Of a stretch of DNA of 10,860 bases, positions 1 through 7,022 are shown piece after piece. A program made the position numbers and the translations under genes. The notes beneath the pieces were generated by a model. The model worked only from the letters and a program-made list of their open reading frames with translations, was not told the origin of the DNA and searched no databases. The DNA lies in the NCBI GenBank assembly GCA_030037185.1, contig JASHRR010000328.1:1-10860 (forward strand). The letters are read 5' to 3'. The first letter of the stretch is position 1; every line of letters begins with the position of its first letter. Origin of the DNA: Xanthobacteraceae bacterium (GTDB taxonomy: Bacteria > Pseudomonadota > Alphaproteobacteria > Rhizobiales > Xanthobacteraceae).

Positions 1-209
1 CCCGCGGCAATGATCTTTCGACGCCGATGCCAGAATTCGGCTTTCCCGGTCTGAGGCCCGGCGACCGGTGGTGTCTGTGTGCACCACGTTGGCGGGAAGC
101 ATTTGAGGCGGGCCAAGCGCCCCGCGTGGTCTTGCGGGCTACTCACGAAGGTGCCCTCGGCTACTGCTCGCTCGCCGATCTGAAACGTTTCGCGGTGGAC
201 CTCGCCTGA
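1..209 (+). CDS. DUF2237 family protein, 3' end only
   Basis: This is the C-terminal part of a gene that enters from the left edge. The reading frame is open from base 3, upstream of the first ATG at 27: the residues before that Met read RGNDLSTP, followed by PEFGFPGL, PGDRWCLCAPRW and the terminal block VVLRATHEGALGYCSLADLKRFA. These blocks are characteristic of the DUF2237 family, small soluble bacterial proteins of roughly 120 residues with conserved Cys and Trp positions and no established function. About 68 residues are visible, so roughly half the usual length lies outside the window. The ATG at 27 is internal and should not be taken as the start. The stop TGA is at 207-209. No operon partner follows, because the next convincing gene starts more than 330 bases downstream. 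Family assignment is from remembered motifs and is fairly secure; function is unknown. Confidence 0.88.
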   Translation, partial: RGNDLSTPMPEFGFPGLRPGDRWCLCAPRWREAFEAGQAPRVVLRATHEGALGYCSLADLKRFAVDLA

Positions 210-543
210 CCCTGCCGCCGGGCAAACGAGCTGCGTTCACGTTTCAGCCAAGACTGCGACCAGTCGACTCACGGTGCAGGCGGACGTGCAGGTGGCCTTG
301 CCAAAACTCTTTGCGGCTCTCGAGACTTGCGAGATGCTGGCAATGAAATAGAAGCCTCGGCTATTCGTGGGAAAAAGTGCTGTTGAGGCAAGGGGGAGCT
401 TCGCATTGAATTCGACAACGGGCAGCGGTTCGCAAGGCGCCATCGGCGCGACCGGGCAAGAAACGCTTTTGTCCGTCGCAGCGCTGTGCCACATTTCGAG
501 CGTTGGTTGGTATCGTCAGCATTGGCAAAAAGGGAGGAGACCG
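210..543. other. intergenic region, no convincing gene
   Basis: About 330 bases separate the DUF2237 gene from the next start. One plus-strand frame (roughly 235-351) ends at TAG and has coding-like third positions, but it has no ribosome-binding site or good start. It may be a gene tail or chance. The last part must hold the promoter of the gene at 544, but I see no clear -35/-10 pair. Confidence 0.5.
532..539 (+). promoter_or_regulatory. strong ribosome-binding site deciding the start at 544
   Basis: GGGAGGAG lies a few bases upstream of the ATG at 544. It marks this ATG as the true start over the in-frame ATG at 367, which has no such site and would add 59 residues ahead of an obvious signal peptide. 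Confidence 0.8.
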
Positions 544-1230
544 ATGGGTAAGAAAACTCTTCGCAATCTGATCGTATTCGCAGCGCTGGCGCCCGCTTCA
601 GCCGTAATACCGTTGGCCGCGTCCGCACAGGCGCCGGCTTCACCTCCGCCGGCCCCGTTGATCGCGCCGTCGTTGGTGCCCTCCGCCACCATCAATCTGA
701 TGACGGCGGAAGGTTCCGCTGCGTTCGGTGCGGTCTGGCGAACCGCCGAAGCCCGGGTCGTCGAAGTGGAGCCGATGGCCGGCCGTCTGCCGGGCTATGA
801 CAAGACCTTCGACATGCAGCCCCATGCGGGCGAAGCAAATTTCGATGATTCGAAATGGCAAGTTGTCGAACCCAAGGGCCTCGCTGACCGGCGCGGCGGC
901 GGCAAATCGTCCTTCCTGTGGTATCGCACCACCCTGACCATCCCGACCAAGGTCGGCGACTTCGACACCACCGGGGCCAAGGCGGTGTTCACCGCCTATG
1001 TGGACGACTATGCTGAGGTGTGGATCAACGGCCAGATGCCGCGGCGCAGCGGCTACCCGAGCCCCGCCACCATCCAGGGCCTCAATATGCCGAACCGCGT
1101 CGTGCTCGCTGAAACCGTGAAGCCCGGCGATAAGTTCCAGATTGCCGTATTCGGCATCAACGGCCCGATTTCCGTCGCACCATCTAACTTCATCTTTTTC
1201 CGTGACGCCAAGGTCGAGTTTTACAAATAG
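544..1230 (+). CDS. exported protein with a jelly-roll/galactose-binding-like domain
   Basis: The product is 228 residues. It begins with a typical Sec signal peptide: a basic MGKKTLRN, a hydrophobic core, and a probable cleavage site after ASA near residue 28. A proline/alanine-rich linker follows (about 29-48). The rest looks like a beta-sandwich resembling the sugar-binding jelly-roll module of glycosidases: NFDDSKW (about 99-105), FLWYRTTLTIP (124-134), AYVDDYAEVWINGQMPR (151-167) and FGINGPI (203-209). From memory, a very similar module forms the N-terminal part of some SMP-30/gluconolactonase-like secreted proteins of proteobacteria, ending in a similar FYK motif. Here the protein stops at that point, so no catalytic propeller is present. 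It probably acts in the periplasm, perhaps binding carbohydrate, but the ligand is unknown. The start is fixed by the Shine-Dalgarno site at 532-539. It appears monocistronic. Confidence 0.85.
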   Translation: MGKKTLRNLIVFAALAPASAVIPLAASAQAPASPPPAPLIAPSLVPSATINLMTAEGSAAFGAVWRTAEARVVEVEPMAGRLPGYDKTFDMQPHAGEANFDDSKWQVVEPKGLADRRGGGKSSFLWYRTTLTIPTKVGDFDTTGAKAVFTAYVDDYAEVWINGQMPRRSGYPSPATIQGLNMPNRVVLAETVKPGDKFQIAVFGINGPISVAPSNFIFFRDAKVEFYK

Positions 1231-1956
1231 TCGAAGCCAGGGTGCATTTTAGCGCCGCGCTGGCCAGTCTTCGGTATCACGCTCGCAAGCGGTAGGCGCG
1301 CGTATTTCCAGGGTGGGTTGTTCCGGCGAAATCCTCGCCAGCGCCGGCCTCGCGGCCGGTGCGGGCTCCGGGTGCCTGGGTGCGCGCACTTCCGGGGCGT
1401 CGCCCTGGCTATGGGTTCGGCGCTGCCGCGTCGGTAGCCCACCTCAGGTCCACTCCCAAAAATTAAACCGATGGCGGTGTGGGACGGGCGTCGCCGAGTC
1501 CGACCTTGCCGGGGCAGCTTCGCTGCCGATGGCTTCGGCGCAGCGTTACAGTGTAATCGAGCGACCGCAGTCCTCCCGGCACGTCGGCTTCAGAACCGGG
1601 CCTTTTGCGTCATCGAGTGGCGCATGGCTAAGAACGGTGACTGGTGGCCTGGGGCCACTGGGCCGGAAGCGGGCGAACCACGGGCGGGCTTTTTTATTAT
1701 CTCGGGATCGGGGACGGCGAGTTGACCTACGAAGGCCGAGCCTGGCGCCTGTGCGATGGTTGCGTGCGAGTGTGTTCTGGAATTTGCTTGAACGCGAATT
1801 TGCTGCCGAGCGCAGACGAGGGACAGCTGCGGGTGGGAGGCCTTGAGCCACCCGTTGTCACGCTTTGCGAAACCCGGTGACACCGGCCATAGCACGTCCC
1901 ACATTTGGATCGCGGCCCATATGGCAATTAGAGCTCCCGGGTCGAGCATGCCCTCG
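1231..1956. other. 726-base region without a supportable gene
   Basis: Several overlapping open frames run through this GC-rich stretch on both strands, but none combines a ribosome-binding site, sensible composition and a recognisable motif. A perfect 6-bp hairpin (GTGGCC, TGG, GGCCAC) lies near 1645-1660 and a run of six T near 1688-1694, but the two are not adjacent, so I do not call a terminator. On the minus strand around 1880-1960 there is a short hydrophobic frame (GALIAIWAAIQMWDVLWP) that could be a gene remnant; it cannot be assigned. Confidence 0.5.
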
Positions 1957-2175
1957 TCAGCAAATCTTGCGGTTGACGCAACGTCCCCCTTCGATCTTGT
2001 CGAAGCTGACTGCCATGTGAGCAACGGCGGTTTGCATCTGTTCAAGCTGGCCGAGAAGGCCGGCAAGAATGTTGTCTGCCCCTTGGGCTGATGCCGGCTT
2101 CACAATGGTCGCCGCGGCGTTAGCCCACAGCCCTAGCGCGATCGCGGCGAGCAGAATTTTGGCGGTCCGGTCCAT
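1957..2175 (-). CDS. small exported or membrane-anchored protein, function unknown
   Basis: This 72-residue protein starts at the ATG at 2175, directly behind a near-perfect Shine-Dalgarno sequence (AAGGAGGAGACC on the minus strand). That rules out the longer in-frame start at 2244. It opens with a signal-like segment: MDRTAKI, then a hydrophobic stretch LLAAIALGLWANAAATIV (8-25), then KPASAQGA with a plausible cleavage site after ASA at about residue 30. The mature part is short: an amphipathic helix-like segment (ILAGLLGQLEQMQTAVAHMA) and a tail with two cysteines (C66, C72). I recall many short bradyrhizobial proteins that open with a similar MDRTxKxLLAAIALGLW segment; none has a known role to my knowledge. 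It stands alone, with no partner gene on either side. Confidence 0.8.
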   Translation of the reverse strand: MDRTAKILLAAIALGLWANAAATIVKPASAQGADNILAGLLGQLEQMQTAVAHMAVSFDKIEGGRCVNRKIC

Positions 2176-2801
2176 GATGGTCTCCTCCTTGTCGCCTTCG
2201 GGGTTGTTGGTAACGCGGGGTGTGGCCAGCCGGCTTGAGTTCAACCGCGCTGTGCAGCAATGATGGCTTTCGTGCCTTTATCTCCGCTACCATTGGCGCG
2301 GCAATGGCCGGAGCCAGGTCGCAATAGAGGCGGCAACTGTCGGGGGCAAAACGGACATTCCTGTATCTATCAACGTACAAGCTCAGCCATCTGGCCATCA
2401 GTCATTCTAATGATTGTCGTTAGTCTGTGAGGATCGTCCTCGCGACGATGGACTTCCCGCCGTCCCCCTTGATCTGTAACTACCAAGGCAATTGTTCATT
2501 GGTGCGTTCCTGACCATAGTGCCTGATGAAAGCGATTTCAGAAGAGATTGTCTCCACTTTCCGCAAACGGCGTAGAACATAGCGGTGCTTTCGCCATCGC
2601 TGCTATCATCATAGCCGCCTCCATAGCTCGGTCACAAAGTAACCGATAGGACCGCAGCCGCAATCCCGGTGGGCGGAAAATTAGATCGCCCGTTCGCGGC
2701 GGCGGATATCGGTGTCCTGGCCTCAGGGTTGCGCTCGCAGCCTCGCACTCTCACACGCGAGAGCAGGCGCCACGGCGCGCCGGGAGCTACGAGCTCGCTA
2801 G
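2176..2801. other. gene-free region upstream of the small exported protein
   Basis: This stretch is less GC-rich than its surroundings (especially 2400-2660) and contains no convincing ORF on either strand. It should hold the promoter of the minus-strand gene starting at 2175, but I cannot point to a clear -35/-10 pair. Very short frames with ATG starts exist, for example near 2526 (+) encoding about 18 residues and near 2625 (-) encoding about 28, but they lack supporting signals. Confidence 0.5.
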
Positions 2802-3116
2802 CCTGACGTTCTCACCGCGACCTATCCCCCGTGGCCAGGCCTTGTAGAAGGGACATGGGCCAATGGAATAGGGGATGCTCTGCGGACCTCCGCCGAGAGC
2901 GTTCGGTCCGGAGACAGCGGCTCGGCGATTCGCTCCCTTAGAGCGAGTCTCAAGGCGTTTGGGCACGACCAGCTGTGCCGGGCGATCGAGGAACTGGCCG
3001 TCGAAGATCGAGCGTGTGCGCCGGATCGTGTCGCGCCGGCCGTCTTCGCACGATATAGATCACACTGCCGAGCGGAGAGCGGTCTTCGCCTATCGGTCAC
3101 AGCCCGCCCGTTGTGA
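2802..3116 (+). pseudogene. possible gene remnant, open frame lacking a usable start
   Basis: A stop-to-stop frame of 104 codons runs from just after a TAG at 2799-2801 to TGA at 3114-3116. The middle and end have protein-like composition: LRASLKAFGHDQLCRAIEEL followed by AVEDRACAPDRVAPAVFARY, which would form plausible amphipathic helices. I see no ATG, GTG or TTG in frame that could start it and no ribosome-binding site, so if it is real it is the tail of a gene whose 5' end has been lost. I do not recognise a family. It could also be a chance open frame, which is common at this GC content. Confidence 0.25.
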
Positions 3117-3485
3117 CCCTCGCTTAACAACGCATTTGCCTCTTGGCGTCGTCCGGCGGCCCCACCGCCAGCTTGCCAACCCAAAAAACCTCTGCCGTCT
3201 CATCGCACGACTGACGCGCTTGCCCAGGCAAACGCGCCAATGCGCCGAGGCATTGAGCAAACAATTCGTCGGGGCGTCTTGCGAAATGTCGAGCGCCGGC
3301 GTTTTGGCGCCAACGGCAAGTGGCGTGAAATCGCAGAGTGGTTCGGCAGGTTCGTCGGCAACGGTGCGACCGACTTGCAGGGAAGCTTCGAGCGCCGTGG
3401 GTCTCATCAAGAGACGGTGCGGGCTGCGCCCGGTTGCTCGTGCTCTTTTGGGCGGCTGTGCTTGGTTATTTCGCAGCCGGGTCAT
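3090..3485 (-). CDS. doubtful ORF downstream of the PepSY gene
   Basis: This 131-codon frame starts 39 bases after the stop of the PepSY gene on the same strand. A GGGGAG sequence lies five bases before the ATG, so it could be a second gene of that transcript. Against this, the product has no recognisable domain, membrane segment or signal peptide. Its last third (from about residue 85) is rich in Arg and aromatic residues, like read-through of non-coding GC-rich DNA, and it overlaps the end of the plus-strand frame at 2802-3116. Codon third positions are only moderately G/C-rich. I include it because of its position and ribosome-binding site and regard it as more likely spurious or frameshifted than functional. 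Confidence 0.22.
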   Translation of the reverse strand: MTRLRNNQAQPPKRARATGRSPHRLLMRPTALEASLQVGRTVADEPAEPLCDFTPLAVGAKTPALDISQDAPTNCLLNASAHWRVCLGKRVSRAMRRQRFFGLASWRWGRRTTPRGKCVVKRGSQRAGCDR

Positions 3486-3524
3486 TTTTGCTCCCCTATC
3501 AGTTTGCTTTTGCCTGACCGTTCG

Positions 3525-5063
3525 TCACGCAGCCCGGCCATCAATCCCTACAGGATCGCCTTTTTCGGCAAGCGCGGGCCTGCGTCTGCCAAGGAAACGC
3601 AACAGCAGCACCATGTCGTTTCGGATGCGCCGTAACGCCAGGTAGAAACCGGTGGTAGTCAACGCAAGCCCGCCTAGCATCAGTGTGAGCATGATGATGT
3701 CCCAGGCGGGCCGCGCACGCATCCAGGCCGTGAAATCGATCCGATGCAGGCCGCCGAAAAGCCAGCGATACCAGCGCGCGGTGGCGTCGGCGCGTTGCAG
3801 GAGCGCGCCACTTTGCGGATCGATATAGTAGCGCGTGCTTTCACCATCTTTCAGCACCACCCGATAAACCGGCAGAACGAAGTGCTCACTGTCCTGGAAA
3901 TAGTAGGCATCGCCTTCGCTGATCAGGGCCTGCTCGGCAATCTCGACGTCACCGGCGATGCGTTTTGCCGCTTCGGCGAGATCGGTCCCACTCATCGGAG
4001 CGTTGCCACCCTCCGCATCAAGCCGCGTGACGGTGCCGTCCTGCCGCGTCGCCAGCCAGTAGAGCTGCCCCGCAAAAGGCATGGTGGCGAGGCTCACCGA
4101 GCCGACCATCTCGGGTTTCGCGCGAATGGTGTTGAGCGATGCGCGCACCTCACCCCATTTTAGAGGCCCGCCTTCGAGCCGCCCCTGCTCGCCACCGCCG
4201 CGCTGGTCCTCCAAAAACCCCCACGGATTCATCGAAATCAAGCCGCTGACCACGAAAGTGAGCGTAGTGATCCCAAATACCAGCCCCGCCATATGATGCC
4301 AGTAGAACCAGCCGCGGTAAGGGGAGAACCTTGCCCGCGCCTTGAACTGGCTGATGCCGAGATAGAGTCCGAGCACGGTCAGGAACGTGCCAAGGACCGA
4401 GGTCCAGATCATGATTTCGGTCCACAGCACGACGTTGCTGCGCAACTTGGCGAAATAAAGCCAATGCGGGATTGTGCCGAGCCAGCTCCAGAAACGTTCC
4501 GTGGCGGTCGTCCAATGCACCACCTGCGCGTTCGAGCCGGAAACATAGATATTGGTCCTCTCGGGATCATCAAAAGCAAAGCGAAACAGCGGCCGTTCGC
4601 GGCGCAGGCGGCCAAGAGTCCACTGATCGCTTTCGATCTCTGCGGCTCCGATCAGCTTGGCCGGATGGCCGATGATGCGCGGGGCCGCGTCAATTGCGAT
4701 CTCCTGCGCTGCCTCCGCATCGACCCGTACCACTGTGGCTTGCTCCAGGTCCAGGACGAAGCCCGCTCTTCCAGCAGGGCGCAGGCGCATCACCGGGGCG
4801 CCGGCCACATTCTCGACTTGCGCTGCGAAGAGCTGGGCGTTATCCGGCGCCAATCGCTGGGGGAAGCGACAGCAGACCTGCCACGCGATCGGCTCCAGCG
4901 TCCGCGCCCGCTGTTCGTCGGTGACGCGAGGCAGACCGACATACATCATGACGATCCCGGACGCGAACCACATGACCATCAGAAGGCCGACAGCCACGCC
5001 GAGATAGCGGTGGAGAACGACGAGCGTCTGCCAGATAAGGTTTCGAGGATTTGCCGACCGCAT
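3525..5063 (-). CDS. PepSY domain-containing four-helix membrane protein
   Basis: This 512-residue protein belongs to the PepSY-associated transmembrane family (PepSY_TM type). Four membrane segments are visible in the family's usual pattern: about 13-42 (beginning LVVLHRYLGVAVGLL), 209-236, 252-278 (WFYWHHMAGLVFGITTLTF) and 453-478. A periplasmic loop of about 165 residues separates the first pair. A second one of about 175 residues separates helices 3 and 4 and contains a PepSY-like strand, TRYYIDPQSGALL, near 410-422. Histidines sit at or near helix ends (H18, H200, H256/H257, H440), the arrangement seen in relatives proposed to bind heme or act in iron reduction or uptake; that role is inferred for this protein. 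The length is normal. The start is chosen because MRSANPRN immediately precedes helix 1; its ribosome-binding site is weak (GGCGAG). No TonB-dependent receptor or other iron gene lies next to it here. Confidence 0.93.
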   Translation of the reverse strand: MRSANPRNLIWQTLVVLHRYLGVAVGLLMVMWFASGIVMMYVGLPRVTDEQRARTLEPIAWQVCCRFPQRLAPDNAQLFAAQVENVAGAPVMRLRPAGRAGFVLDLEQATVVRVDAEAAQEIAIDAAPRIIGHPAKLIGAAEIESDQWTLGRLRRERPLFRFAFDDPERTNIYVSGSNAQVVHWTTATERFWSWLGTIPHWLYFAKLRSNVVLWTEIMIWTSVLGTFLTVLGLYLGISQFKARARFSPYRGWFYWHHMAGLVFGITTLTFVVSGLISMNPWGFLEDQRGGGEQGRLEGGPLKWGEVRASLNTIRAKPEMVGSVSLATMPFAGQLYWLATRQDGTVTRLDAEGGNAPMSGTDLAEAAKRIAGDVEIAEQALISEGDAYYFQDSEHFVLPVYRVVLKDGESTRYYIDPQSGALLQRADATARWYRWLFGGLHRIDFTAWMRARPAWDIIMLTLMLGGLALTTTGFYLALRRIRNDMVLLLRFLGRRRPALAEKGDPVGIDGRAA

Positions 5064-5170
5064 GTCTCGCCGCCCGTCCTTGTTGCAAGGGTCGCCATCC
5101 GCCCCACTCCCGGGATGGCCTTAAGAGCTATCCTCGCACGTGACACGCCCAGTGCGCCAGCCTGCTGCCG

Positions 5171-5251
5171 TCAGCGCAAACTTGCAGACCGCGATAGTTC
5201 TCCTTGCGTTCTGCGGTGCAGATCGCGCTGCACATCCTTGTTCGAGGCCAT
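5171..5251 (-). CDS. tiny ORF with a strong ribosome-binding site
   Basis: An AGAGGAGG sequence sits six bases before the ATG at 5251, one of the best ribosome-binding sites in the window. The frame encodes only 26 residues (MASNKDVQRDLHRRTQGELS, then RSASLR) before TGA at 5171-5173. The highly charged opening looks like the start of a real soluble protein. After about residue 16 another frame continues without a stop to about 5128 and reads KENYRGLQVCADGSRLAHWA, so the gene may have been longer and lost a base. Alternatively it is a genuine micropeptide or a leader for the PepSY gene, whose start lies about 110 bases downstream on the same strand. I do not recognise the sequence. Confidence 0.35.
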   Translation of the reverse strand: MASNKDVQRDLHRRTQGELSRSASLR

Positions 5252-5482
5252 CGTTGGCCTCCTCTTGAATTATGCGTGGCGCAATCGGTTCTTCCAAGAG
5301 AGGACACGGTTGCCGCCAAGGGCAGCACGAGGGGTGACACGCGCGGCTTTTGGCGACGCGCCTCGGGAGGACGCAGGCAACCGCCGAAGGTGGCGATCTG
5401 ATAGTCAAGCGGACGATTGGCTTCGGCCCAAACGTGGTCGGGACCAAACTGGTGGACCTGCGTTCGGCGGGCCTTGTCGAAG

Positions 5483-6496
5483 TCAGCATGCGCCGGACAG
5501 CGCCTGCGCAAGAAGCGGCAGACTCTCGTCCAGCCGGTAATCGACGCCGGTATGGTTGTCGGGGAACTCCTCGTAGCGATGCCCGATGCCAAGCTCGTTG
5601 AGCCGTCGTACGAGCCGGCGGGCGCCGTAGAGCAGGTTAAACTGATCCTTTTCGCCGCAATCGATGTAGAGGGCTTTCAGCCGGCGAAGATTGTCCGCCT
5701 GGCTTTCAATCGCAGTGAGGGGATCCTGCCGCGACCAGTTCGCCCAGCGCTCCTCGATCAGTTCGCAGGTGTCGATCGTGACCGGCAGCCTTATGCCGAG
5801 GAACTGCGTCGGATCGGGGTCGTAGCTCGCTGCCATGGCGAGCACATTTATGACCTTGCCGGCATGCTCGGGATGCTTGTTGGCGGCTTCGAGTTGCTGC
5901 CACCAGCGCTCGATTGAGTTCTCGGCCCCGGTGAGCGCGCGCAGCACCGCCGGCATGTCGGGCAGGTAGCACAGCTCGAAGCCCATATCGCCGGAATGAC
6001 AGGCCGCGGCCGACCAGATGTCGGAGTGGCGCAATGCGTGGGTGATTGCGCCATACCCGCCGGAGCTCTTGCCGAACACGCCGCGGCGTCCGGGGCCGCC
6101 GCAGCCGTAGCGCTGTTCGATCGCCGGCAGCATCTCCTGCAGCAGAAAGTCCTCCCATGCGCCGGTCGCCGCCGAGTTGATGTATTGGTTACCCCCGAGC
6201 CGGGTGAAGCAGTCAGGGAAGGCGACCACGACCGGCGGCATTTTCTGTTCCCCGATCAGCCGGTCGAGCCGCTCTGGCAGGTTCTCACGGAAGCCGACCC
6301 AATTCGTGTGAGAAAGCCCACTGCCCGTGAAGCCGACGAGGTCGACCAGCAACGGCAAATCTCGTCCATTGTGCCCTGCCGGCAGGTAGATATCGACGGC
6401 GCGCACCGAAGGATCGCCGAGCATGTTGTTTTCGAGGGCGTGGCTCGCAACGGTGATGCGACTGACCGAACCGATCGGTGTGAAAAACCTGCGCAT
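5483..6496 (-). CDS. putative esterase, alpha/beta-hydrolase fold (esterase D-like)
   Basis: The 337-residue product is a soluble serine hydrolase of the putative-esterase family (esterase D / S-formylglutathione hydrolase-like). A nucleophile elbow GKSSGG lies at 142-147 (GxSxG, Ser144 as nucleophile). The acid is probably Asp284 in CGEKDQF and the base His315 in DNHTGVDY, so the triad is complete and in the correct order. Other typical features are DIYLPAGH (35-42) with strand LPLLVDLVGF after it, VVVAFPDCFTRLGGNQYINS (89-108) and LPAIEQRYG. No signal peptide is visible, so it is probably cytoplasmic; the substrate cannot be read from the sequence. I place the start at the ATG at 6496, preceded by GAGGAG at a good distance, instead of the in-frame start at 6529. 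An 8-bp inverted repeat (6590-6621) upstream might be an operator. There is no obvious operon partner. Confidence 0.9.
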   Translation of the reverse strand: MRRFFTPIGSVSRITVASHALENNMLGDPSVRAVDIYLPAGHNGRDLPLLVDLVGFTGSGLSHTNWVGFRENLPERLDRLIGEQKMPPVVVAFPDCFTRLGGNQYINSAATGAWEDFLLQEMLPAIEQRYGCGGPGRRGVFGKSSGGYGAITHALRHSDIWSAAACHSGDMGFELCYLPDMPAVLRALTGAENSIERWWQQLEAANKHPEHAGKVINVLAMAASYDPDPTQFLGIRLPVTIDTCELIEERWANWSRQDPLTAIESQADNLRRLKALYIDCGEKDQFNLLYGARRLVRRLNELGIGHRYEEFPDNHTGVDYRLDESLPLLAQALSGAC

Positions 6497-6589
6497 GCGC
6501 TCTCCTCGCTCCTGTTCAAGCGTGACCACTTTGCCGAACCGCCCAGTGCCAGCTGGCTCGCGAGCACGGGTTGCCCGCCCCTTGGTGCG

Positions 6590-6621
6590 ATCGAGGCGTT
6601 ATCCTGTGATTGAGCCTCGAT
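6590..6621. repeat. 8-bp inverted repeat upstream of the esterase gene
   Basis: ATCGAGGC (6590-6597) and GCCTCGAT (6614-6621) are perfect inverted copies separated by 16 bases. They lie about 94-125 bases upstream of the esterase start. The symmetry and position fit an operator for a dimeric regulator; there is no T-run, so it is not a terminator. The role is inference. Confidence 0.4.
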
Positions 6622-6696
6622 ATGGTAGTTTGCAAATTCATTAGCCGCAGCAAAAGCTTGTTGTCGTCCCAGAACAGGGAACTCGGGGAGGGACGC

Positions 6697-6724
6697 AAAA
6701 AAGGGCCGGCGTGTGTGCCGGCCC
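6697..6724 (-). terminator. Rho-independent terminator, minus strand
   Basis: Read on the minus strand, GGGCCGGC, a 6-base loop ACACAC and GCCGGCCC form a perfect 8-bp all-G/C stem, immediately followed by six T. The T-run is only on the minus-strand side, which gives the direction. It lies about 200 bases upstream of the esterase start and would insulate that gene. No intact minus-strand gene feeds into it: the next gene to the right is on the plus strand. It therefore probably belonged to the broken gene at 6731-6909. Confidence 0.85.
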
Positions 6725-6730
6725 TGTCGG

Positions 6731-6909
6731 TCACTCACGCGCCCGAGGCCCACGAGGCGATCGGGAGCCGCCGTGCTCCAGATCTGATGGCCGGTAATGA
6801 AGTTGCGCGCCTCGGTATCTTCGCGCGTCGTAAAGTCGGTGATGCCAGCCACTCCGAGCGGCCCCTCATTGAGGCCGGCAATGCCGGACACGAATTCCTC
6901 GTTCCTGTC
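6731..6909 (-). pseudogene. remnant of a minus-strand gene tail ahead of the terminator
   Basis: One minus-strand frame reads NEEFVSGIAGLNEGPLGVAG followed by ITDFTTREDTEARNFITGHQ and IWSTAAPDRLVGLGR, with strong G/C third-position preference and no stop across at least 55 codons. This looks like genuine coding sequence. The same frame does not stop at the terminator but reads straight through it. The other two frames stop at 6731-6733 and 6735-6737, just before the stem, so a frameshift near the end is likely. Upstream, the frame degenerates into Arg-rich text that collides with the start of the EamA gene at 7023. No start codon with a ribosome-binding site is visible. I read it as the 3' end of a gene truncated by rearrangement. 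The family is not recognised. It could instead be an antisense shadow of unknown plus-strand coding, which I think less likely because of the minus-strand terminator. Confidence 0.4.
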
Positions 6910-7022
6910 GGGCGCTGCGGCCGATCTATTCGTGCACCGGTGCGGTCGGCGCACCGTGCGTGCTGCGAAGGCTGAGCAGCAAGAAGTTGCAAGCGCCGCA
7001 AACCGGCGATACGAGGCGCTGC

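Noticed and set aside
367..543. 59-residue N-terminal extension of the gene at 544
   Set aside because: It has no ribosome-binding site at 367, and the extension precedes a textbook signal peptide; the strong Shine-Dalgarno at 532-539 fixes the start at 544.
1313..1846. 177-codon plus-strand ORF
   Set aside because: It has no ribosome-binding site, no motif and a composition rich in Arg, Ser and Trp as expected for chance frames in GC-rich DNA; other long frames overlap it on the same stretch.
2875..3645. 256-codon plus-strand ORF overlapping the end of the PepSY gene
   Set aside because: It is Arg/Ser-rich without domains and runs antisense into the well-supported PepSY gene; it is the expected shadow of GC-rich sequence.
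4293..5540. 415-codon plus-strand ORF
   Set aside because: It is an antisense shadow of the PepSY gene and the region to its right; His/Arg/Pro-rich with no membrane or domain features.
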